Source of the DNA: Perognathus longimembris pacificus
Lineage: Eukaryota > Chordata > Mammalia > Rodentia > Heteromyidae
DNA length: 64,000 nucleotides
Assembly (NCBI RefSeq): GCF_023159225.1
Contig: NC_063188.1
Coordinates: 35,330,021 to 35,394,020 of the forward strand
Direction of reading: 5' to 3'
The notes below the pieces were generated by a model. The model saw only the letters and a list, made by a program, of their open reading frames with translations, did no database searches and was not told the origin of the DNA. Shown piece by piece: positions 56,636 through 64,000 of this stretch. Numbering within the stretch: the stretch's first letter is position 1; each line of letters starts with the position of its first letter. The position numbers and the translations under genes were made by a program.

Positions 56636-56654
56636 CATTCATTGTATTTTTATT

Positions 56655-56800
56655 CTATGGAATGAATTTTGAGGATTGTCCTTAGCTTATCTGAAAATAT
56701 GGTAGAATATGGTAGTGAATCTTTCTGATTCTGTTCTCTCTCTTCTTTGTTCCTTTGGGTTTTTTCCTTTTTTCTATTTTTCACAGAGAGTATAACATCG
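56655..56800 (-). mobile_element. Older L1 fragment (right part)
   Basis: 'ATTTTGAGGATTGTCCTTAG' and the T-rich continuation fit the same old L1 as 50640-51117, on the other side of the younger insertion. The extent is approximate. Confidence 0.5.
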
Positions 56801-58860
56801 TTGTTCATATTAGATCTGTTTCAATACTTATATCCATTAGTATATCATCATTTTCCAATTTATTGGAGTACAACTTCAAACTTTTGCCTAATGAGCCTAA
56901 CGGATTTCAGTGATATCGATGACAATTTGTACCTCTGTTGACTTTACATGGGAATCTTCATCAGGAACAGCCTTCCCATAATATCTGATTTTCCACTATA
57001 CTCAGAAACCAGAAAGTAGATCACACTAACAATCATTCAAATACAAGCCAGATACTTAAATATGAAATAATTGGAATCATCAATGAAACCACCCTCCAAT
57101 AGAGATAGAAAAGAAAGGAGCGAGGATATCTATTGAAAGAATTTAAAGATAAAATATTAATAATTAAAATGAATGTGGATGAATGACAAAGCAGAGAGGA
57201 ATGATATATGTAACAAAGCTATGATAAATGGACAGTATTGAGAAAAATATAATAAAACAAAACAATGGAAAAACTCAGGTAATAGTTGTTCCTTGCTGAG
57301 AATAGAGGTGCTTCCCTTTTTTCCAGGCTTCCAGATTTTTTTTCAGTTTATGTGGAAAGCAGGGGACTCTTTAGGTGTTTTCCCTCAGAAGTCCAAGCAT
57401 ATTAAACCATAAAATAAAAACCCTGTGCAGGCTGTCTTACCTTTCTTTGAGGCAGGGGTGCATGAACAACTATGGCTGCTGATGGGCTGAATTCCTGATA
57501 GTTTTCCCTGTATACACACATGGCAAAGCAAGGAGTACAAGAGCCATCCTGAAAAGACTCCTGCAAAGTAAACCTGTGGACCACCATGTCTGATGTTCCT
57601 TGCACTAGAACTACTTAGTTCGTGTGTCCATCACTACCTGAGCAGTGGCTGCATTAGCAGCAAATGCATCTAGGGTCTGACAGTATAGAGATTAATCAGA
57701 CCAAAGTAATCGAGCTGGCAGGGTGTGACTCAGGTGCTGCGTATCACTGTGTTTCTTGATCATGAAGGTCTCCATTTTAGTCACCACTTACCTATTAGTC
57801 ACACTCTCTCTCTTTGCCAAAGTTGGGCTGAAATTCCAAATGAATGTGTCCCCACTTTCCTGTGTGGTGAACCCTCACTTTCCACCAGTAAATCTGTGTC
57901 TGCAAATCTGCATCCAAGTCACCACCTTATCTTTGGGCCCACACTTATTCTCAGAGTGGTGACACTTTTCAGGGGAAGCCTTTGGGTCTTGTAGATGAAC
58001 CTCCCCCCAAAAAAACCCCAAACCCAGGGTTTCTCTTTTCCTGGGCTGAAGGGTTTCTTTGTTAGATCTCTTTTGAGATGATTCCCTACCATGGCATCAG
58101 TGAGAAAGCTAGGAAGAACAGGGGACATCTGTTACAGCATCTGAATATAGATTGCATATGTCCCATGTGTTGTTTAAAATATATTTTTGCAGAGCATCAT
58201 ATTGTGCTCTCATGGAACTCACTGAGACCTTTTCTCTTTTGCTCAAAGCAAACACTATCTGATCATGTTTAAGGAGGGCTTATGCTGAAGTTTGGCATGT
58301 AGAACAACTGAATGGTTGCTGGAGACAAGATGGAGTGACTCTGGCTGTGATCAGAGGACCCGTGACAGCCCATAGAATTAAATGACAAAGCAATTAACTG
58401 AGTGATCTTCTGAAATGAGTAGTCTTTGGAAAGCATGGCCCTGGAAGACCTCATTGCTGACCTAGAACATTTTGAAGAAAATAATTATTTCAAAGGCTGT
58501 AGGGTGAAATGGAAGTTTTGAATATTACTAGGAAGCTTAATAAATAATGACATGCTCAAACCCTAAGTTTTGGCTCAAGTGCACAATGATTATATACTGA
58601 AACTAGACAATGTGCAAATAGAAATTTTTGAAATGTGATTGAAGGAGTAAATTAGACAAATCCTATATTCTATACTGGAGCCTGCAAATTACAGAATTAG
58701 TTGGTTTCCCAGCAGTGATGGGTCATTATTGTCAAGGCTATTCAATGAAGTACAAAGAGTAAGAACTCATAAATAGAAATATTGAGAGAGTTAATGATCC
58801 TTGACTCGATATGCCCACTGGGGCTCCCTTGCTGGCAGAAACGATCCCTTTCTTAGTTTC
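56801..58860. other. No gene seen
   Basis: Unique sequence. ORFs at 57402-57605 and 57725-57994 are short and without domains. Some wording between 57300 and 58450 could be an old LTR, but I found no matching ends. Confidence 0.4.
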
Positions 58861-59090
58861 ATGGAGTTGTTTCTTCTTTGCTTAAGGACACAGCACTTAA
58901 CTTGTCTGTAAAATATGGATTGCAAGAAGAAGCCGATTTTCTGAATTTTGCTGTTTCACAACTACAATCTAGACCTAAAAATAGACTAAGACACCATCAT
59001 TTCTCCCAGACTAAGGTGTGTGGTGGGAAAGGGGGTATAAAAAAAGTCAAGTTAAAACCAGGTACAAAAATGTTTGCATATTAAAGGAAC
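58861..59090 (+). other. Unexplained coding-like segment
   Basis: A 68-codon open frame (58878-59084) opens before its first ATG and has a balanced composition (residues 'LNLSVKYGLQEEADFLNFAV', then a basic Gly/Lys tail), unlike the AT-rich chance ORFs nearby. It resembles an amphipathic helix followed by a basic tail. No start context, donor or family is recognised. It could be a fragment of a processed pseudogene or of an old retroelement. Confidence 0.25.
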
Positions 59091-60170
59091 GGGGGAATGT
59101 TGAACATTTCTAAAATGAAATTGTGAAGAATTTATATGCATATGGATTGTGATGAGATTTATATAAACAAGGATTTCATATTTTAATGTGATTAAATTAA
59201 TATGAGAACATGTCTGAGATTCTATATTCAGTTTGTTAGATCCAGGGGCTTTACACAATACTACAATTACACTGAAGTTAAATTTATAAGAAGCTTACAC
59301 CTTACATATCAATTTTCTATTAAAGAGAATATGTTAGCTGATCATGAGCCGAGTGGGTGGGGAGGGAGTCCAGAAACCACCGAGATTTGGGATGAAAGAG
59401 GAGAATAAATAACAACAGATGAAAGAGAAGAAAACCAGCAGTTACTAGATTCCCAGTATATGTTAGACACTATGATAGGATGACACCATCTTACTTTTGT
59501 TTGGAACTATCCCCTAACAGCTCATGTGTTAGAGGCTTGCAGGCTTATTAGTAAGAAAGTTAAGAGGTGGAGCCTCATGTTTCATCATTGTGAGGATAAA
59601 ATCCCTGAGTTAGATTTTACTTCAGTGACTTGATACAAAAGCCTTAGCCTGACCTTTAAATCACTACTGGCTTCTGGTCTGACCACATGATTTCTGTTTC
59701 TTGCACGTAGTCCTACCATTGTCTTACTATGGACCATAAAGTATTCACCAGAGTTGGGATTTTGCTGGTGCCATGTTCTTCAACATCCAGATCTGTGATT
59801 AAAGTATGTATTTTCTATTTGACATTATTCAGCCTCAAATTTTGTCATAGAAAAGAATAATGACCAATATACACCTTTAAATTTCATTAGCTACCCAAAT
59901 TATATAGGGATTATTATTTCCACTTTAGAGGTGAGCAATATGGACTTTTTTAGTATTAATTAACTGGTATCAAATTACACAATTAGTATATAGTAGAGAT
60001 AAGACAGGAACACAGATCTAACACTTCTAGTACTAGATCATGGGGCAAGAGGATTAAGGGAAAGAGTGCCTTTTTCTATGTCAGAGATGAGCCCTACAGT
60101 TACTACTTTCTTGCAATCTCAGCTCAATCACAAGCAACAGGTAAGAACCTATGCTATTGTCTAGTCTGTC
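59091..60170. other. No gene seen
   Basis: Unique sequence. 59480-59810 has the look of an old repeat but I cannot name a family. Confidence 0.4.
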
Positions 60171-60174
60171 TATG

Positions 60175-60187
60175 CCACTAGAGGGCA
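60175..60187 (+). promoter_or_regulatory. CTCF-type core motif
   Basis: 'CCACTAGAGGGCA' matches the CTCF core consensus (CCASYAGRKGGCR) at all 13 positions. It lies about 1.3 kb upstream of the SERPINA7 promoter, with a second 12/13 match 225 bp further on in the same orientation. Confidence 0.5.
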
Positions 60188-60399
60188 CAGGTTTGGAAGT
60201 TTTCTTTGTATATATATTTTTTCTTCAGTGACTTGCTACAGCCTAGAGTAGATAAGACAATGTGTTATATTGTCTTACCAGGACTGCACATGAACTGAGC
60301 TTGATGTTGGGAGACTTCAGCTTACCAATGCTTTTCTGTGGGATGGATGCAACAATAACTATTACATATGTGAAATGTTTTCTCTCCTATTCAGTGTGG

Positions 60400-60412
60400 A
60401 CAGTAGGTGGCA
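60400..60412 (+). promoter_or_regulatory. Second CTCF-like motif
   Basis: 'ACAGTAGGTGGCA' matches 12 of 13 consensus positions, same orientation as the motif at 60175. Confidence 0.35.
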
Positions 60413-61433
60413 AGTAGTGAAAATTACTACATTCAGAACTGATGTTCAGGCTTCACTGCTGAAACCTCAGTGATAGGACTGATGCTTTCAGTGTAGCAGA
60501 ACCAAAGTGGGTATTGGTTCCACTGCCTCATCAAATCCCCTATGGCTTCCAAATGGTCCTAGGTAAAGTCTCCATTGTTTATCCTGACTTCCAAGTAAGT
60601 GCCACCAGAGACTGTACCTAGCCTTGGGTTCCTATCCCATCCCCTGATTTGAAACATCCTTTCTTAATAATCCAAAAACTGGTGGTGTCTAGAATCAGGT
60701 GTTTCATGCCATGCCATGCATCTTATCAATCAGCAAGATTGTTATTTCTGTCACCATCACAGGTGGAAAATGTTGGGGTTAAGGCTGAACTCAGACCCCT
60801 GACTGAGTCCAGTGCTCTTTGCCATCAATGTTTCTTTATTAACTGTGCTACTACTCAGTTAATTGTGGATAGTAGATTTCTTTTACTTCTCTCCTTGCTC
60901 CCCATTGCTTCTTCTTTTGGTCCTCTGCTGAAGATGTGGTACATTTGATTTAATGAGTGGAAGGCAGGATTGGTTTTTGCCTGGAAGACACATGTGTGCA
61001 GCATTGGAAGTCTAGAATTAGATGCAACCTTGGATATCATTTTCTTGACCAATTCATAAACCATCTCTATAGTACCCAGTATATAGGTTCACTCAGCCTC
61101 TTCCTATGTGTATTTTTCTCTCATAGGGCTATCAGTCCCAACTACTTGGCCTTAATAGTAAAAACTATCTTTCTTCTGCTGACTTATTTGATGAACTTTA
61201 GTCTATTGCTGTCATTCTGACTCCTGAAAAGACACTGCCTAGGAATAGCCTGAACCACACCAGCTCTCCAAGCTCTGACAATTCCCTTGCTCTTTTGTTT
61301 TAGTTTAAGGATCTAGAAGCCAAACAAATTACCAAAAGTTCACATCTTACCACCTTTTGCTTTATTTTTTCACCTCTTGGCCTTGGTTTTGTGCATTAGC
61401 TTTGAAAACCTTATCCCAGAAGTTCATGTTAGG
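60413..61433. other. SERPINA7 upstream region
   Basis: Unique sequence with no supported exon or recognisable repeat. ORFs at 60649-60948 and 60957-61220 are open by chance as far as I can tell. Confidence 0.4.
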
Positions 61434-61446
61434 GTTAATTTGTAAC
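61434..61446 (+). promoter_or_regulatory. SERPINA7: HNF1-like site of the SERPINA7 promoter
   Basis: 'GTTAATTTGTAAC' matches 11 of 13 positions of the HNF1 palindrome GTTAATNATTAAC. It stands 35 bp before a TATA box, the right place for the HNF-1-dependent liver promoter known for human TBG. Confidence 0.65.
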
Positions 61447-61480
61447 TAAGAGTGCTCTAGTTTTGCAATAGAGGGCATGT

Positions 61481-61487
61481 TATAAAG
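61481..61487 (+). promoter_or_regulatory. SERPINA7: TATA box of SERPINA7
   Basis: 'TATAAAG' in the context 'CATGTTATAAAGATGG' predicts initiation near 61510. Confidence 0.6.
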
Positions 61488-61509
61488 ATGGAAAAGTGTT
61501 GCTTTATGA

Positions 61510-61539
61510 GAGATACAAGTGGCTTCTTGGGCATGTGCT
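61510..61539 (+). other. SERPINA7: Putative SERPINA7 non-coding exon 0
   Basis: From the predicted start about 30 bp after the TATA box to a strong donor 'GTGCTGTAAGTA' (GT at 61540). It is a very small leader exon, and the human gene also begins with a short untranslated exon. Joined to the acceptor at 63248 it leaves an intron of about 1.7 kb. Confidence 0.55.
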
Positions 61540-63248
61540 GTAAGTATTTTTTCTCTTTAGGAGATTTGAACATCTCTACCAGCAAGTCAGAGTTCCAAAT
61601 AACTGTGAGTGCCAAATTCCTAGGCCCAGGGGCCAAGGTCAAAGTGTGGTCATCCTGATAATTGACCTTCTAGCCAGTCTTGGTGGCTTTTACAGAGAGA
61701 AGAGTGTAAGGATGATAATGGAGACTGGGTAGGGTAATAGAAGGGAGAGGGCAGAAGGCAGTGTGACTTGCTAGGAGCTTACTCATTGGCTAGGGTGAAG
61801 ATCTGAAGCAAAGACAGTGGAGATGGAGTGAGGAAGTTACTTTGAGAGGTGTTTGGGTAGTGTGAATAGGGCATTATGGATCACTACAAGAGGGGAATGG
61901 TAATGAAGACAGCCATTAGAATGACTTCCAGGTCTCTGAAGTGAGGTTCTCCATACACAATGATGCAATGGCATGAAATATAGAATGAAAACAAAGAATC
62001 AGGTTTGAGGGGTATGAAGAAGATTTATTTCTCTCTGGAAGCTTTGATATTTCCCAATGGAAACTGATGTACAAGTAGACTATCCCATGGAAATATACAA
62101 TACACGGCTGGATTGATAGTTAAAAACTCAGGAGAAGGATATGGACTAAAGAGTTTTGTGAGACAGAAGTTTAGTGTCTTGTTTGGGGTCCCTCAGGAAG
62201 AGGGAGGGCTAAGGAAGGCACCCTGATTCTTGTTTTGTCAGTTTTAGGCATGAACTCAGGGCCTGGGCACTGTCCCTTAGCTTCTTTGTCTTCAAGGCTA
62301 GTGATCTACCATTTAAACCACAGTACCACTTCCTAGTATTGAGTGATTAATTGGAGATAAGAGTCTCATGGGGACTTTTCTTTTGACCTCTTCCTTCTAA
62401 CCATTAGATTATGGTCACTGAACTCCACAACTGACTTCCTCTGTACTGTTTCCTGTAGTCTTTCAGGCTCAGAAATCCTTATACAATATCATACTGGCTT
62501 CCTTTCTAATAATTGAAAAATGACATGCATGAGTGTAAGAATAACAGTGTTGTCTTAAAACTGAAAATGACTCTTCAGATGACACTGGAGAGCTAAAACC
62601 AGATTATAGTTTTACTTTCCTGTTATTAAATTTTCTCCTGTGGTTTCCAGCTTCTAAATGCATGAATTGCAGCTAATGACTTTACACATGTCTCTATAAA
62701 CCCTTATTCATCCATTCTAACTAATCATATCTCAGAGGATTATTTTTATTGAATCTTCTAGTTTAAATGGTTACAGTGCTCTATCATTTTATCTCACATG
62801 CTATCTTAAGAGAATTTGAAATTAAAATATAATCACACACTTATACATCCTCCAAAATTCAAAAGTCCATATAATGACATAAACAGAGGGAACTTTGGTT
62901 CTCTACAAAGATTCTTTCCTTTTCATATGACTGCCTCTCTTTCAAATAAATGTATTTTGATTCCCATAAATTTAATTTATTCACAGTATTCATATACTGT
63001 TATTACATCTTAAGGTAAGTCCATGACATTTCTGTGGCCACAGCAAGTCATTTCTCCTACTCCTTGTCCCTAGTATATGTATCATCAGTTTATTTTAAGG
63101 GAGAGAAACTTTCACCTATCCTTTCATGAGCATACAATCAAATATTTGCTATTGGTTTATTGATCAAGGTGTGTGACTTTTATGTGTCTCAATCAGCAAG
63201 TGTTTCATCCAGCTAAGCTTCCTGAATGATTTTCTTCATCTTTTATAG
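61540..63248 (+). other. SERPINA7: SERPINA7 intron 0
   Basis: Donor GTAAGT at 61540, acceptor 'CTTCATCTTTTATAG' ending at 63248. Contains one worn SINE (62235-62375) and otherwise unique sequence. Confidence 0.55.
62235..62378 (-). mobile_element. Geo-type SINE fragment
   Basis: 'TTTGTCAGTTTTAGGCATGA', 'CTCAGGGCCTGGGCACTGTC' and 'TTGGAGATAAGAGTCTCATG' are in reverse order of the composite SINE; the B1-like end is missing. Confidence 0.65.
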
Positions 63249-63896
63249 ATCATCTTGATTCCAGAATGTCAATGTTACTCTATATGATTTTCTTGGTATT
63301 TGGGCATCATACTACAGTCCATTGTGGACCACCAGATATCTCTGAAGGCAAAATCAGTACCTGCCACTTGCCCCAGCAAAATGCTACTCTTTATAAGCTG
63401 TCATCCATCAATGCTGACTTTGCATTTGATCTGTACCGGAGACTCAGTGAGGAGACTCCAGATCGGAACATCTTCTTTTCCCCTGTGAGCATATCTGCAG
63501 CTTTGGCCATGCTTTCTTTTGGGGCTGACTCTAGCACTCAAACTCAGATCCTGGAGGTTTTGGGGTTCAACATCACAGACATCCCAATGACAGAGATACA
63601 GCAGGGCTTCCAGCATGTGATCTGTTCACTGAATTTTCCAAAGACAGAACTGGAATTGCAGATGGGAAATGCTCTTTTCATTGGGAAGCAGCTGAAACTA
63701 CTGGCAAAGTTCTTGGATGATGTCAAAACCCTTTATGAGACTGATGTCTTCTCTACTGACTTCTCCAATGTTTCTGCAGCTCAGAAGGAAATCAACTGCT
63801 ATGTGGAGTATCAAACCAAAGGGAAAATTGTAGGCCTAATCCAAGATCTCAAACTGGATACCACCATGGTCCTTGTAAACTATATTTATTTCAAAG
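63249..63896 (+). CDS. SERPINA7: SERPINA7 (thyroxine-binding globulin), first coding exon, partial gene
   Basis: Secreted liver serpin that carries thyroid hormone in plasma; it is a non-inhibitory clade A serpin. The exon starts after the acceptor at 63248. Translation starts at 63266 and runs 631 coding bases (210 codons plus one base) to donor 'TCAAAGGTAAGG' (exon end 63896), a phase-1 junction typical of clade A serpins. Residues 1-20 (MSMLLYMIFLVFGHHTTVHC) are the signal peptide. The serpin core follows: 'NIFFSPVSISAALAMLSFGA' (68-87), 'NALFIG' (135-140), 'LYETDVFSTDFSN' (156-168) and 'NYIYFKG' (205-211). N-glycosylation sequons lie at Asn39, Asn102 and Asn168. Beyond the donor only three codons remain in the apparent ORF before intron sequence stops it. 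The remaining exons, with the reactive loop, lie beyond the window. The frame is intact. Confidence 0.95.
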
Positions 63897-64000
63897 GTAA
63901 GGTTCTGAAATGTCCATTTTAAGTCTAGTGCTTTTATGCTTTGGCGTATCTTCTATTTGTGGTCTTTATTACTGGCACCAGTGACTGTCCCTCACACCGT
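63897..64000 (+). other. SERPINA7: SERPINA7 intron 1 (start)
   Basis: Begins GTAAGG. The window ends inside the intron. Confidence 0.85.

Overview
The window is mammalian X-chromosome sequence from a geomyoid rodent (kangaroo rat, pocket mouse or pocket gopher group). Two things support this. The most frequent short repeat is a dimeric SINE with an ID-like left monomer and a second monomer carrying the phrase 'GTGGCTCAAGTGG', matching the published IDL-Geo SINE restricted to Geomyoidea. The right edge carries the first coding exon of SERPINA7 (thyroxine-binding globulin), an X-linked liver gene in mammals. The exact species cannot be read from the sequence. Two runs of exactly 500 N (8937-9436 and 40831-41330) are assembly gaps.

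Layout, left to right. 1-14 kb: SINE-rich, low-GC DNA around two related GC-rich promoter-like islands (about 4640-5450 and 13560-13700). Each contains a minus-strand splice donor in the same place, and the left one is followed by a well-formed minus-strand internal exon (2867-3029). This looks like the 5' end of a gene transcribed leftwards. By synteny PWWP3B (MUM1L1) is the best guess, but no coding sequence is present to prove it. 14-25 kb: old SINEs, microsatellites and a (CCTT)n tract, with no gene seen. 25.4-30.1 kb: a 5'-truncated L1 split by a very young non-autonomous LTR element whose two LTRs are almost identical. 30-39 kb: old L1-like sequence, a solo class II LTR (6-bp target duplication) and two solo class I LTRs (4-bp target duplications), one of them inside a SINE. 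39.2-44.8 kb: a 5.5-kb pyrimidine-rich minisatellite in which a SINE has been amplified together with the array. 44.8-46 kb: a compact minus-strand gene model for a strongly acidic protein with tryptophans every seven residues, which I could not match to a known family. 46-51 kb: SINEs and simple repeats. 51.1-56.6 kb: an L1 with intact ends but no ORF1 between its 5' UTR and ORF2. 56.7-63.9 kb: mostly unique sequence leading to the SERPINA7 promoter (HNF1-like site, TATA box, small non-coding exon) and its first coding exon, cut by the window end.

The genes are not an operon. SERPINA7 runs rightwards, while the acidic gene and the left promoter-like islands run leftwards. The rest is interspersed repeat, arranged in several readable nested layers (SINE into SINE, LTR into SINE, ERV into L1, L1 into older L1). 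The most novel-looking items are the acidic Trp-heptad gene, the SINE-carrying pyrimidine array, the ETn-like non-coding LTR element and the ORF1-less L1.
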